The position numbers were made by a program, and so were the translations under genes. Shown piece by piece: positions 18,049-27,623 of a DNA stretch of 64,000 nucleotides. A model generated the notes under the pieces. It was not told where the DNA came from and searched no databases. It worked only from the letters and a program-made list of their open reading frames with translations. How positions within the stretch are numbered: the stretch's first letter is position 1; each line of letters opens with the position of its first letter. The stretch lies in contig NZ_JAAFZH010000024.1 of assembly GCF_010435915.1 (NCBI RefSeq), positions 33,465 through 97,464 of the forward strand, in the 5' to 3' direction. The stretch is from Spirosoma terrae (lineage in GTDB: Bacteria; Bacteroidota; Bacteroidia; Cytophagales; Spirosomataceae).

Positions 18049-18068
18049 AGGTATGTTTTCGGAATAAA

Positions 18069-19055
18069 CTACTGGACAGGTTCCTGCTCAGCAACCACCG
18101 GAACATCCTTAGGCGGGTGTTGACTCCAGTACGTAGCGAGTAACGAGCCGGTTGTATTCATGATCGGGCCAAACAGGGCAGGAGCAAGACCTACAGTAGC
18201 TACCTTACCCAGTTGAACAGCAATGCCAGAGGCCAGACCGCCATTTTGCAGACCAACTTCAATGGCAACGGTGCGGCAGCTTTGTTCGTCCATGCCAAAC
18301 AGTCGGGCCGACCAATAGCCGAACGTGAAGCCCATCAGATTATGAATTAGAACGCAGAAAGCCAGTGTCCAGCCAACGGTCAGCAGACTATCGCGACCGG
18401 CTGCGGTAATGATGGCAACGATCAGAACAATGCCCGCCATAGAAATCAGCGGCATCACTTTGTTGATAATAACGGCTGATTTATGGAAAATGCGATTCAG
18501 AATTAACCCGACAACAACGGGTAAAATCACGATCTCAATAATTTCGACCATCATCTTCAGGAACGAAATCTCAATGAACTGACCAGCCAGCAGCTTCATC
18601 AAGGCAGGCATCAGGAAAGGTGCCATCAACGTCGACAGCGTCGTTACCGTAATAGAAAGCGGTACGTTGGCCTTGGCGATGAAGCACATGACGTTCGATG
18701 CGAGCCCGCTGGGCGAACAACCGATCAGCACCACACCAGCGGCAATTTCAGGCGGAAAATCGAACGTAGTGGCCAGGGTAAAACCCAGCAATGGCATGAT
18801 CAGAAAATGGCAGGCAACCCCCACAAAAACAGCTCGTGGCTGCTGAATAACACCTTCAAAATCCTTAATCGACATGGTTGTTCCCATGCCAAGCATAATA
18901 ATCTGTAGTAAAGGCACAATGAGCTTCTTCAGCGGGAAGCCATTAATCTCAGTAAATGGTCCTGGAAAAGACAATGCTACAGCAACGGCCGCAATAATCA
19001 GGGCCGTGTAAATAAGATTCTGATACGATGAACGAGCGTTTGTTTCGGCTTTCAT
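18069..19055 (-). CDS. BASS family (bile acid:sodium symporter-like) transporter
   Basis: This 328-residue integral inner-membrane protein has nine to ten hydrophobic helices and the hallmark BASS segments. GCSPSGLASNVM, with the unwound helix around the crossover, lies near residue 112. EVGLQNGGLASGIAV lies near residue 267, with Glu and Gln at the expected sodium-site positions. Bacterial members transport organic anions such as pantoate, pyruvate or sulfated steroids, usually with sodium. Neither neighbour suggests a substrate, and the gene has its own terminator. Confidence 0.9.
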   Translation of the reverse strand: MKAETNARSSYQNLIYTALIIAAVAVALSFPGPFTEINGFPLKKLIVPLLQIIMLGMGTTMSIKDFEGVIQQPRAVFVGVACHFLIMPLLGFTLATTFDFPPEIAAGVVLIGCSPSGLASNVMCFIAKANVPLSITVTTLSTLMAPFLMPALMKLLAGQFIEISFLKMMVEIIEIVILPVVVGLILNRIFHKSAVIINKVMPLISMAGIVLIVAIITAAGRDSLLTVGWTLAFCVLIHNLMGFTFGYWSARLFGMDEQSCRTVAIEVGLQNGGLASGIAVQLGKVATVGLAPALFGPIMNTTGSLLATYWSQHPPKDVPVVAEQEPVQ

Positions 19056-19111
19056 GTAACTAGCTAAATCGGGCCGGTTGTTAGCAATCAGGCCCAGGCA
19101 AAGAGTTAGGT

Positions 19112-19150
19112 TTTAGGTACGGTGGACGTAATAACTCCACCGTATCTAAA
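19112..19150 (-). terminator. Hairpin after the ppx gene
   Basis: Arms 19112-19126 and 19136-19150 pair over 15 bp with one G-U-type mismatch (core TACGGTGGA) and a 9-nt loop. It lies 10 bp beyond the stop codon of the minus-strand phosphatase gene. No long T run follows, so efficiency is uncertain. Confidence 0.55.
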
Positions 19151-19160
19151 AAGCAGCTCC

Positions 19161-20084
19161 TTATGGCAAGCTACTCAATACGCCTTCTTTCAGCGAATAG
19201 GTCGATGTTTTGATCCTTGAGATTCCAAACGTTTTGAGAATATAGTCGATCAGACAGACGGCTACAACGATCATATCGACCCGTAATTCAATCATGCCGG
19301 GAAGTTGCATTCGCTCTGTATGATCCCTGCCAACCAGTAGTTGACAAGACCGGTAGAACTCCTCAACGGGAAGCGTGAAAGCGGTTTGTTCCGGATCAGG
19401 CAGATGATTGTATTCGTGCATGTACCACATATCGACCAACGTATCGAACGAACCCGACGAGCCAACCAGCGCATTCGGTTGGTACTGGTGAATGGCGTTG
19501 GCCAATGGTAATAGTTGTTCCTGAAAATAATCGTATAGCCGACGCCTATTACCCGGACTAATTGGATCGGTAGCCATGAACCGTTCGAGTAGGCGCTGAC
19601 CACCAATTTCGAAGCTTTGTTTCCAATAAATACGCTGCTGATTACCGAGAATAAATTCAACACTCCCTCCACCAATGTCGATAATTAACGACGTAGCGTC
19701 GTTTAGCGTACCGGCCATCCGAACACCTTTATAGATGTAGTCGGCTTCGGTATCGCCCGAAATAACCTGAATCTGAACGCTCGTTGCTTGCCGAACCTGA
19801 TCAATAAATTCCTGTTGGTTGCGGGCCACCCGAATGGCGCTGGTGCCGATGGCTGCCACCTGTTCCGGGGCGATAGCAAACTCGTCGAGAACCTTCCGGA
19901 AGTAAGTCAATACAGTTAAGGCCCGTTCGATAGCCTCTGCCGTGATAATCCCCTGATTAATACCGGCCTGCCCAATTTTAGCGGGCCGACTTTCCCGGAA
20001 TAACGTTTTATACGACTGATCGATCTTCTCAACGATGAGTAAGTGGAACGTATTGGTACCTAAATCGATAATGGCTTGTTTCAT
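19161..20084 (-). CDS. ppx: Ppx/GppA family phosphatase (exopolyphosphatase-like)
   Basis: This 307-residue protein is the short, two-lobed Ppx/GppA form without the C-terminal HD domain. Phosphate-binding loop 1 is DLGTNTFHLLI near residue 7 and loop 2 is IDIGGGSVEFILG near residue 138. Members hydrolyse terminal phosphates from polyphosphate or pppGpp; short forms such as Aquifex and Mycobacterium Ppx1 act mainly on polyphosphate chains. A role in phosphate storage or the stringent response is inferred. It is divergent from rpsU, whose promoter overlaps the start of this gene. Confidence 0.9.
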   Translation of the reverse strand: MKQAIIDLGTNTFHLLIVEKIDQSYKTLFRESRPAKIGQAGINQGIITAEAIERALTVLTYFRKVLDEFAIAPEQVAAIGTSAIRVARNQQEFIDQVRQATSVQIQVISGDTEADYIYKGVRMAGTLNDATSLIIDIGGGSVEFILGNQQRIYWKQSFEIGGQRLLERFMATDPISPGNRRRLYDYFQEQLLPLANAIHQYQPNALVGSSGSFDTLVDMWYMHEYNHLPDPEQTAFTLPVEEFYRSCQLLVGRDHTERMQLPGMIELRVDMIVVAVCLIDYILKTFGISRIKTSTYSLKEGVLSSLP

Positions 20085-20106
20085 AGATGCAAATCTATTA
20101 CCTTTG
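20076..20106 (+). promoter_or_regulatory. Promoter of rpsU
   Basis: TTG (20076-20078) and TACCTTTG (20099-20106) are 20 bp apart and match the Bacteroidota consensus. The -33 element lies just inside the ppx start codon, so the two divergent genes share this control region. The predicted leader before rpsU is about 28 nt. Confidence 0.68.
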
Positions 20107-20140
20107 CCGTCCGGTTTTAGCTAAAACAGAATATTATAAC

Positions 20141-20338
20141 ATGCTAATTGTTAACGTAAAAGACAACGAGTCGATCGACAAAGCCCTCAAGCGCTTCAAA
20201 AAGAAGTTTGAGAAAACGGGCGTGTTGCGGCAGTTGCGGTCGCGGACGGCTTTCCAAAAACCGTCGGTAAAGCGCCGTACTGAGATTATCAAAGCTACCT
20301 ACAAAGAAAGAATGTACGGTAACCACAACGAGCAATAG
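20141..20338 (+). CDS. rpsU: 30S ribosomal protein S21
   Basis: This 65-residue basic protein is S21 of the small ribosomal subunit: MLIVNVKDNESIDKALKRFK at the start, then KKFEKTGVLRQLRSR and the C-terminal RRTEIIKATYKERM. In Bacteroidota S21 helps hold the anti-Shine-Dalgarno tail of 16S rRNA in a sequestered state, consistent with the lack of Shine-Dalgarno sites here. The ATG at 20141 gives the conserved N terminus; the open frame upstream is leader. It is monocistronic, with its own promoter and terminator. Confidence 0.97.
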   Translation: MLIVNVKDNESIDKALKRFKKKFEKTGVLRQLRSRTAFQKPSVKRRTEIIKATYKERMYGNHNEQ

Positions 20339-20421
20339 GCTCAGTGGTAGGCAATGATGTTCGGCTGTACTAGTCGATAATCGCTGAATGCGCAGTCAGC
20401 GATTTCTGAAACAGAACTATG

Positions 20422-20453
20422 AAAATCCGCAGGCTCAGGCTTGCGGATTTTTT
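20422..20453 (+). terminator. Intrinsic terminator of rpsU
   Basis: The stem AAAATCCGCAGGC (20422-20434) pairs with GCTTGCGGATTTT (20439-20451) with one G-U pair, a short 4-nt loop and a T run to 20453. It also separates rpsU from the convergent nagP. Confidence 0.85.
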
Positions 20454-20472
20454 GTTTCTACCCAAATCATGA

Positions 20473-21786
20473 TCACCATTGCCTGATTTTGTGGCCATAA
20501 ACAGCATAAAAGAGCAGGTATAGATAACAGGGGAGAAGAACCCAGTATGCCTCGCGGAGTGAGAAACTATCGGCAAAGTAGCCGTACACCAACGGCATCA
20601 GGGCATTACCGCATAGTCCCATAATTAGTAACGAAGCGCCTGCTTTTGTGAAGCGTCCCAGCCGGTCCATCGCCAGTGGCCAGATACCCGCCCAAATCAG
20701 CGAATTAGGCAACCCTAAGCTTACCAGAAACCAGAACGATACGGGCATGGTATGACCAAATAGCGTAATGGTGCCGGGTGCCAGAATAATTCCCAGGCTA
20801 AACAAACTGCCTAGAAGCGTACAGATACGTAGCGCGTTGACCTGTCGGATAAACCGGGGAATGGTTATAATACCGATAATGTAGCCCCAGATCGTAGCAA
20901 ACAGGATGTAGGAGGGAAACCCTTTCGCTTCCAGCAACGTAACGCCCATTGAACTGGCATACCCGATAACGGTATCGATAGCAATAACCTGCGAGCCGAC
21001 GTGGAAGAAGATGGCCAGAGCGCCCAGCACTAGATGCGGAAACTGAACTACGCTGGTTTTATCAGAATTCGCAATCAGGATTTCTGCACTCTCCTGTTCC
21101 GTATCAATCTCGGGTAGTGAAGAAAAACGAATAAATAAGCCCAGGCCGAACAGGACGGCACTCACGCAGGCGTAGGGAACCATAACCCGGCGGATGAGTT
21201 CGTCGAGCGCCACACTACGTGCTTCAGCCGTCATTTGGGGCAATTGCTTGAATAACTCGGCGTCGGAGGATCGCAGAATTACGGCTGCAAACAACAGCGG
21301 AGCCACAATACCGGCGGTTTTGTTGCAGATGCCCATGATGCTGATTCGTTGGGCAGCTCGCTCAATAGGGCCTAAAATCGTTACGTAGGGATTTGATGCC
21401 GTTTGCAGAATGGCCAGCCCGGTACCAATGGTGAACAAGCCCGTCAGGAACAGCCCATACGTGCGGGTGTATGCCGCCGGAACAAAAAGCAGTGCGCCCA
21501 GCGACATGATGAAAAAACCAACCATCATACCTCGCTTGAACCCTACTTTCTTCAGCAGTACCGATGCGGGCATCGACATTACCAGATACGAGATGTAGAA
21601 GGCGAAGGCAACCAGATAGGACTGAAAATGCGTCAGTTCGCAGGCGATCTTGAAATAAGGAATCAGGATTGAGTTGATCCACGTAACGAAGCCGAACACA
21701 AAAAACATGATCCCTATGATGATGATCGGTCCTGTTGTGTTTGGTGTTCTGGCAGCCTTGTTATCCAATGTATCGGTAGTAACCAT
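20473..21786 (-). CDS. nagP: FucP/GluP-type sugar MFS transporter, probable N-acetylglucosamine permease
   Basis: This 437-residue inner-membrane protein has about twelve helices and the motifs of the FHS family of proton-sugar symporters: FVTWINSILIPYFK near residue 33 and LQTASNPYVTILGP near residue 127. It is the last gene of a row with nagA and nagB, separated from nagB by 37 bp. By context it should import N-acetylglucosamine, as NagP does in other non-PTS bacteria. A sugar kinase needed to make GlcNAc-6-P is not present in the window. Confidence 0.85.
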   Translation of the reverse strand: MVTTDTLDNKAARTPNTTGPIIIIGIMFFVFGFVTWINSILIPYFKIACELTHFQSYLVAFAFYISYLVMSMPASVLLKKVGFKRGMMVGFFIMSLGALLFVPAAYTRTYGLFLTGLFTIGTGLAILQTASNPYVTILGPIERAAQRISIMGICNKTAGIVAPLLFAAVILRSSDAELFKQLPQMTAEARSVALDELIRRVMVPYACVSAVLFGLGLFIRFSSLPEIDTEQESAEILIANSDKTSVVQFPHLVLGALAIFFHVGSQVIAIDTVIGYASSMGVTLLEAKGFPSYILFATIWGYIIGIITIPRFIRQVNALRICTLLGSLFSLGIILAPGTITLFGHTMPVSFWFLVSLGLPNSLIWAGIWPLAMDRLGRFTKAGASLLIMGLCGNALMPLVYGYFADSFSLREAYWVLLPCYLYLLFYAVYGHKIRQW

Positions 21787-21823
21787 AGTCAGAAGCAGTT
21801 AAGCAACGGCAATAAAGAGTCTA

Positions 21824-22588
21824 CTACGTTAACGATCCGTATGAGTCCTGATCGACATACAACGTACAGTTGGGGTGCTGACGAAGAATAGAAGCCGGGC
21901 ATTCCGTTGTAATCGGGCCGGTGAGCATGGCTTTCACCGCTTCGCGTTTTGTTTTTCCAGGAACAACGCAAAACAGGTGCTGGCCTGCTAATAAGGTGGG
22001 AATAGTTAGCGTCAATGCTTCCTGGGGGACATCGTCGAACGTAGCGAAACAGCCGTCGTTGACCTGTTGTTGCCGACAGATGGTGTCCAATTGAACACGT
22101 TTAATTACGTCTGGATCATTAAAATCGGCTACGGGCGGATCGTTGAATGCCAGATGCCCATTTTCACCGATACCCAGACACACCATATCAATTGGCGCTT
22201 CTTCGATCAGTTGTTTGTACTGCTTGCAGGCTTCCTCTGCGCCCAACGAATCATCGATCAGGTTGACAGTACGTGGCGATACGTTCCCAAACAGTTTCTC
22301 GGTTAAAAAATGACCGAACCGTTGCGGTGCATCGGCAGGTAGGCCGACATATTCATCCATATGAAATACGTCGATGCGCGACCAGTCAATTGCTTCGTCG
22401 TTGGCTAAATAGGCCAGCATCTCATTTTGCGACGGCGCGGCTGCAAAGACAATCCGAAGGACCTCCCGATTAGCCAACAGTTCTCTGATTTTGGCCGCAA
22501 TGTCTATACCGGCGGCTGTGCCCATATCCTGTCGGTTCTCAAAAACGCGCACTGCCAGGGCATCCACTTGCTCAATTACTGGTTTCAT
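21824..22588 (-). CDS. nagB: Glucosamine-6-phosphate deaminase
   Basis: This 254-residue enzyme converts glucosamine-6-phosphate to fructose-6-phosphate and ammonia. The substrate-binding motif DVFHMDEYVGL near residue 75 and the active-site signature CLGIGENGHLAFNDPP near residue 136 are intact; the Asp, Glu and His catalytic residues are included. It belongs to the shorter NagB class without the allosteric C-terminal extension. It sits 59 bp after nagA and 37 bp before the transporter in one transcription direction, which fits a single amino-sugar operon. Confidence 0.94.
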   Translation of the reverse strand: MKPVIEQVDALAVRVFENRQDMGTAAGIDIAAKIRELLANREVLRIVFAAAPSQNEMLAYLANDEAIDWSRIDVFHMDEYVGLPADAPQRFGHFLTEKLFGNVSPRTVNLIDDSLGAEEACKQYKQLIEEAPIDMVCLGIGENGHLAFNDPPVADFNDPDVIKRVQLDTICRQQQVNDGCFATFDDVPQEALTLTIPTLLAGQHLFCVVPGKTKREAVKAMLTGPITTECPASILRQHPNCTLYVDQDSYGSLT

Positions 22589-22647
22589 TGTAAAAGTCTT
22601 TTCTAATCATAAACGTATTTAAAAGCCGAGTCTTCCTGATTGAATCG

Positions 22648-23847
22648 TTAGGGCGTACTGGCCGTTTGCGGGCTGCTGTAGACAATAGTTCCCCCAACTA
22701 TCGTGGTGCTGACCGTGAACGCATCATCGAACACAACCAGATCGGCGTCTTTTCCTGCCACGAGTGAGCCTTTACGCGATGCTACGCCCATAATTCGGGC
22801 AGGTGTGGTGCTGGCCATCCGAACGGCATCGAGCAGCGATACGTCGGCCAGTTGTACTATGTTCCGCACCAGTTGATTGGCGGTAGCGACGCTCCCCGCA
22901 AAGGCCGATCGGTCGGGGAGTTTGGCTACGCCATCTTCAACCAGAACAGGCAGTCCGTTTTTGAGTGAGCCAAGTATACTAGGGCCTTCGGGCATACCAG
23001 CTGCCCGCATGGCATCCGTAATCAACGCGATTCGGTCGGCCCCTTTGATTTTGTAAACCAGTTTTAGCAGGGGCGCAGGGAGATGAATGCCATCGGCAAT
23101 AAGTTCAACATCCATGTCGAGCAACAGCGCGCTTTCAATAGCGCCTGCGTACCGAAAGGCGTTCCGGCGGGTTACGCCCGACATGGCCGAATAAAGATGA
23201 GTCGCCAGTGTATAGCCATTCTCGTAAGCCTCCAGCACCTCATCATAGACGGCGTCGGTATGGGCAATGGCGGCCAGAATGCCTTTATCGCGCAAGCGAC
23301 GGCCAAATGGAACAGCCCCTTCCAGTTCAGGAGCCGCGCTCCACCGGAGAATGGATGACGAATAAGCCAGAATTTCCTCATATTCAGCTGGGTCAGGATT
23401 GCGGATGTAGCGCGGGTCCTGAGCACCGCGCTGGCTCATCGCAAAATAAGGTCCTTCGAGATGCATACCCAGCAGATTGGCTCCCCGGCGATTTTTTCGG
23501 GTAGCTCGTTCGTAGTGGTCGAGCGTTTTGAGCAGGTCGTCTTTTTCGGCCGTCAGCGTGGTCGGTACCAGCGACGTAGTGCCGTATTGAGCATGGAGTT
23601 CGGCAATCTTTATGAAAGCGGTATCGGTGCCGTCCATAAAATCGTGACCTCCACCGCCATGAACGTGGATATCGATAAAGCCCGGCGCTATGTAGCGTCC
23701 TTTTACGTCCAGTTCGAGTGCATCCGGTACGTCGACATCCCGGTCGTGTACACCGGCAATGATCCCATCCTGAATAACAACAGTACCGCCCCGAACTGAT
23801 CGGAAAGGAGTAATGAGCGTACCGTTTTTAAGCTTGATGTAGCTCAT
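22648..23847 (-). CDS. nagA: N-acetylglucosamine-6-phosphate deacetylase
   Basis: This 399-residue amidohydrolase removes acetate from GlcNAc-6-P. Metal-binding HVHGGGGHDF lies near residue 60, HLEGPYFA near residue 129, HLYSAMSG with ligand His near residue 218, and the catalytic Asp segment LITDAMRAAG near residue 276. The small N- and C-terminal beta segments that flank the TIM barrel are present (AGKDADLVVFDD). The length is typical. It lies 23 bp downstream of a TAT-exported Gfo/Idh/MocA gene. Confidence 0.95.
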   Translation of the reverse strand: MSYIKLKNGTLITPFRSVRGGTVVIQDGIIAGVHDRDVDVPDALELDVKGRYIAPGFIDIHVHGGGGHDFMDGTDTAFIKIAELHAQYGTTSLVPTTLTAEKDDLLKTLDHYERATRKNRRGANLLGMHLEGPYFAMSQRGAQDPRYIRNPDPAEYEEILAYSSSILRWSAAPELEGAVPFGRRLRDKGILAAIAHTDAVYDEVLEAYENGYTLATHLYSAMSGVTRRNAFRYAGAIESALLLDMDVELIADGIHLPAPLLKLVYKIKGADRIALITDAMRAAGMPEGPSILGSLKNGLPVLVEDGVAKLPDRSAFAGSVATANQLVRNIVQLADVSLLDAVRMASTTPARIMGVASRKGSLVAGKDADLVVFDDAFTVSTTIVGGTIVYSSPQTASTP

Positions 23848-23870
23848 GGTATGGCTGATAAAATCGGCGA

Positions 23871-25238
23871 TTAAACGGTTGGCTCCCAGCCTGGCTGATA
23901 CGTCCGTTTCCAGAGCTTTTCGGCTTCTTTGTTATTTTTGATATGACCGTTCGATGGGTCGATGTTAAGCATACCGCCCGACCGCAGTGCGATGTTGCCT
24001 AACTGGCAGAGTAGCGTGCTTTTATGACCGCCATCAATATCAGAAGCCAGTGGCGTTCCTTTTTTGATGCTGTCGAAAAAATTCTGAATGTGAATGGCAT
24101 CCAGCGCCTGCGACGGATTCATCCGATTGCGAGGATCAATCTGAAGATCATTTTTAACGTCTTTAACCAGTTTATTGTCCAGGTCAAAGACTTTATATGA
24201 ATTGCCGGACTCGATTAGTAGTGAGCCCGATTCACCATAAAATATGACGCCTACGCTGTTGCCTTCCACAGTACGACCATTGCAACTGCGGCCTTCCCAG
24301 GTCATCGACGTATTGTTCGGAAACTCCAGACTGATGACCTGCGTATCGGGTGTTTCCCAATCGTCTTTGTAGCGATAGCGCCCGCCCGTGGAGGTTACTT
24401 TGGTGGGAAAGTCGACGCCTAAGCCCCAGCGCATCAGATCGAGCATGTGCGTTCCGTTGTTGAGTGCTTCACCGGTGCCCCAATGCCAGAACCAGTGCCA
24501 GTTGTAGTGAATGAGATTATCTTTAAAAGCCCGACGCGGAGCTGGCCCCTGCCATAACTCATAGTTCAGCCAGTCGGGAACGGCTGTTTCTTTACCGACG
24601 CCGATGGAAGCGCGATTATTAGTATACCATCCTTTTACAAAATACGGTCGGCCAATTACGCCACTCTGTACCTCCCGAATTGCCTGCGCTACGTTGGGCC
24701 ATGATCGGCGCTGGTTACCCATCTGGATAACATTCTTGTATTTTTTGACGGCGGCTACCAGCAGTTCGCCCTCATGTGGATTGTGGCTACAGGGTTTCTC
24801 GAGGTACACGTGCTTGCCTGCTTTTGACGCGAGAAGGGCGGCTGGTGCGTGCCAATGATCGGGGGCCGCAATGATTAAGGCATCCAGGTCTTTGTTTTCC
24901 AGTGCATTCCGGAAATCCGGTTCGTTTTTAGGCTTCATTTGCTGGAGGCCTTCAACCGTTTTTAAACACTTGTCGGCTGCCCGTTGATCAACATCTGAAA
25001 CCGAGATTACCTCGCTGTTTGGTTGCAGGGCAAAATTGCTGGCCAGAGCCAGCCCACGGCTATTTACACCCATCATACCAACCCGCACTTTTTCATTAGA
25101 TCCCAGAATACGGCCGTAACTGCTGGCACTAAAGCCGGGCAGAACACCTCCTACTGACAAGGCTACCGTACCGGCAATAGTCTGTCTGATAAAATGTCGG
25201 CGAGAGCCGTTGGCATGAGCCGTGCCATCGTTTTCCAT
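23871..25238 (-). CDS. TAT-exported Gfo/Idh/MocA protein, possibly GH109-like
   Basis: This 455-residue protein has a twin-arginine signal (SRRHFIRQTIAGTVALSVGG), an NAD-binding region VRVGMMGVNSRG, the family EKPCSHNPHEGELLV segment near residue 145, and HYNWHWFWHWGTGEALNNG, rich in Trp and His, near residue 235. The architecture and tandem location with nagA suggest a periplasmic enzyme acting on an amino-sugar glycoside; GH109 N-acetylgalactosaminidases use this fold with a tightly bound NAD. A plain dehydrogenase cannot be excluded. Confidence 0.85.
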   Translation of the reverse strand: MENDGTAHANGSRRHFIRQTIAGTVALSVGGVLPGFSASSYGRILGSNEKVRVGMMGVNSRGLALASNFALQPNSEVISVSDVDQRAADKCLKTVEGLQQMKPKNEPDFRNALENKDLDALIIAAPDHWHAPAALLASKAGKHVYLEKPCSHNPHEGELLVAAVKKYKNVIQMGNQRRSWPNVAQAIREVQSGVIGRPYFVKGWYTNNRASIGVGKETAVPDWLNYELWQGPAPRRAFKDNLIHYNWHWFWHWGTGEALNNGTHMLDLMRWGLGVDFPTKVTSTGGRYRYKDDWETPDTQVISLEFPNNTSMTWEGRSCNGRTVEGNSVGVIFYGESGSLLIESGNSYKVFDLDNKLVKDVKNDLQIDPRNRMNPSQALDAIHIQNFFDSIKKGTPLASDIDGGHKSTLLCQLGNIALRSGGMLNIDPSNGHIKNNKEAEKLWKRTYQPGWEPTV

Positions 25239-25280
25239 AAATAGAGGAAGGGTTTAAGAATGTCAGAAATAGTAAGTTAG

Positions 25281-26297
25281 CTACCGGCTTTTCCGTTTCG
25301 CTTTCTCCAGAACACTGGCCAGCGTAACAGCAGCGCCACCCTGCCGTTTGCTTTCGTCGGCGGCTTCCATAAAAGCGAAAATTTCGATTGTTTCGTCGGG
25401 CGAGACGGGCGTTTTTCCCGTTTCAAAATACGTAATGATTTCTTTCAATAAGGGATTGTAGCCTTCGTAAGGACCTAGTGTAACAGGGCCGGTTTGCGTA
25501 TAAACAGTGCCACCGTATTCATGCTTGCCAGTACGCGTTCCCCGGAACGTACCAATACGTCCATCGGCCCAGGTTCCAACCACTACGTCGGTACCGTCGG
25601 TATGGACCCGAACGACCTGCTGGCAGCCGGTTCCCATAGCGGTATAGAGTGTTTCAACGCCGTGTATGCCGTACCAGAAAAAGTCGGGATGCGTTTTTTC
25701 CAGCACAGCCGGACTAAACGTATCAGCGCCCACGACCTGTTTTCTATCAACCCGCTCCATCCCTTTAATATAGCGTAGTGAGGAAGCCGAGAAAAGAGGA
25801 ATATTGGCCGAGCGGGCTAGCTCAAAAATAGCCAATACGTCGTCTAGGGAAGCCGCAATTGGTTTGTCGATAAAAACCCGTTTTTTGGCTTTTAGAACCT
25901 GTTTAACCTGATCGAAGTGGAGCCGACCGTCGTTTGTTTCGAGCAGGACGACATCTACTTTTTTCAGCAAGTCATCAATTGAGTCAACGATCTCAACATC
26001 CAGTTTTTTTACTTCGTTGATATAGTCCTGGATTCGTTTGGCACTGCTTTCGATGGTCTTACTGCCATACGGATAGGCGGCAACAATTTTGTACCCTGCA
26101 TAGTCTGAACCAGTCCCATTCAAGGCTTTGGTGAAAGCTACGCTATGGGATGTATCCAACCCAATAATACCGACGCGTTTACCCGGCTCTATCAGCGTTT
26201 TAGTGGGCCAAGACATGGGCGTTAAGCCGATAGTCAGTCCGCCAAGAGTAGCTTTCTTTAAAAATAAACGACGGGTTGGCTGTTGAGAGTTGGGCAT
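25281..26297 (-). CDS. TAT-exported Gfo/Idh/MocA oxidoreductase
   Basis: This 338-residue protein starts with a twin-arginine signal (TRRLFLKKATLGGLTIGL). A variant nucleotide-binding segment is KRVGIIGLDTSHSVAF, and the cofactor-proximal IDKPIA motif near residue 140 replaces EKP but keeps the Lys. It is the first gene of the probable nag operon: 42 bp separate it from the next Gfo/Idh/MocA gene. It is shorter than its neighbour and only distantly similar, so the two are not a recent duplication. It probably acts in the periplasm on a sugar derivative; the substrate is unknown. Confidence 0.85.
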   Translation of the reverse strand: MPNSQQPTRRLFLKKATLGGLTIGLTPMSWPTKTLIEPGKRVGIIGLDTSHSVAFTKALNGTGSDYAGYKIVAAYPYGSKTIESSAKRIQDYINEVKKLDVEIVDSIDDLLKKVDVVLLETNDGRLHFDQVKQVLKAKKRVFIDKPIAASLDDVLAIFELARSANIPLFSASSLRYIKGMERVDRKQVVGADTFSPAVLEKTHPDFFWYGIHGVETLYTAMGTGCQQVVRVHTDGTDVVVGTWADGRIGTFRGTRTGKHEYGGTVYTQTGPVTLGPYEGYNPLLKEIITYFETGKTPVSPDETIEIFAFMEAADESKRQGGAAVTLASVLEKAKRKSR

Positions 26298-26530
26298 AGA
26301 GCAGGGACTAGCAAAAGGCTAAAAGTTGAAACTTAGATAAATTTACGTGTCCCTGGTCCACAATAACGATGGCTACGTTGGTCCAACGAGCAATTTTGTT
26401 AAAGCCCTGTGTTCCCTTTTCATGGAGTAGGCAATGTGTTAGGAGTACTATAAATAAATGCCAGTCTGGTTGAATACTACTCCTTCCGGTTAAGCGTAGA
26501 GGCTTATATTTATAGAGAAGCCTTGAGAAC

Positions 26531-27439
26531 TTACTTATTCGACGCAGAAGGCAGGCTTTTCAGTGCTTCGGCTACATCGATAGGGTAGTCAGATTCAATA
26601 ATACTCGCTCCGTCCTCAACGATAGACCGATACGCCGAAAAACGTTCGGCTGCGTCTTTGGCTTTGTCGTACGTGGAGGCCGCCGAAATCATGCACATAA
26701 TACCTCTGGCATTCAGCAAGGTGTATAATTCTTTATTTCCAGGCTTCACCGTGGGGCCGATATACGCAATCATGTTGGCGGCTGGAATACCCGCTTTTTC
26801 ATAGGCGTCCCATTCCTGTCGGTTGCGAACGAATGTCGAAAACATCAGGTTAGGATTCGTGCTTAGATAAAACTGAGCTTCGGCGGGAGAATGGACGGTG
26901 AGCATCACAAAGGCATCGGCCTTGTGCTTCCTGATAAGAGCCGCTGTCGTAGCCAATGGTACGTCTTTATGGTCCAGATTCAGCACTGTTCTACCACGTG
27001 CCCACGTAATGGCTTCGTCCAGCGTTGGTATTCGGGAAGTTGTTACGTTCCCGGCTGCGTCTTTCAGACGTAGCGTTTTCAGCTCGGTCCAAGTATAATC
27101 AGACAGTTTTCCGGTGCCGGTTGTGGTACGGTCCAACGTAGCGTCGTGCAGTAAAACAATCACACTGTCTTTGGTCAGGCGAGGGTCTATTTCAAAAAAA
27201 GCAGGCGTATGTTTTAGCGTATTTTCGAACGTAGCAATCGAATTTTCCGGGAAACCTGCTACCATTCCGCCCCGGTGCCCGCTAATGATGGGAGTTTTCT
27301 TAGTGTCCCATTGGAAAAAAGCGTGAAGATCCCGAACTGTTTTTATGGGGAGTCGATGCAGGTTCTGCGCCTGGATAGCCGATGAGCAATTAATGAAAAG
27401 AAAAATAACAGGTAGTTGAAGAGATAGAAGTAATTTCAT
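26531..27439 (-). CDS. Exported glycerophosphodiester phosphodiesterase family protein
   Basis: This 302-residue protein has a signal peptide ending AIQAQ and a GDPD TIM barrel. The catalytic N-terminal signature SGHRGGMVAGFPENSIATFE (His, Arg, Glu) lies near residue 53, followed by EIDPRLTKDSVIVLLHD with the metal ligands and second catalytic His. The C-terminal IVEDGASIIESDYP is the usual closing segment. These enzymes release glycerol-3-phosphate from glycerophosphodiesters. A 233-bp gap with no visible feature separates it from the nag row. Confidence 0.9.
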   Translation of the reverse strand: MKLLLSLQLPVIFLFINCSSAIQAQNLHRLPIKTVRDLHAFFQWDTKKTPIISGHRGGMVAGFPENSIATFENTLKHTPAFFEIDPRLTKDSVIVLLHDATLDRTTTGTGKLSDYTWTELKTLRLKDAAGNVTTSRIPTLDEAITWARGRTVLNLDHKDVPLATTAALIRKHKADAFVMLTVHSPAEAQFYLSTNPNLMFSTFVRNRQEWDAYEKAGIPAANMIAYIGPTVKPGNKELYTLLNARGIMCMISAASTYDKAKDAAERFSAYRSIVEDGASIIESDYPIDVAEALKSLPSASNK

Positions 27440-27623
27440 TACGTAGCGCGATTGTCAGTAGCAGAATTGGTACGTTGAAATTGCGAGTTTTTGCAGAGCT
27501 TTCGGTAAACGATTGAATAAATAATTGTTAACACGTAGCTGTCTGCCTGAAGCATTTTACGCAAAAATTGCGGATTCGTTTCGGTAAAGTCGGTAAGTTT
27601 GTCATACAAACAAGGTGTCATTT

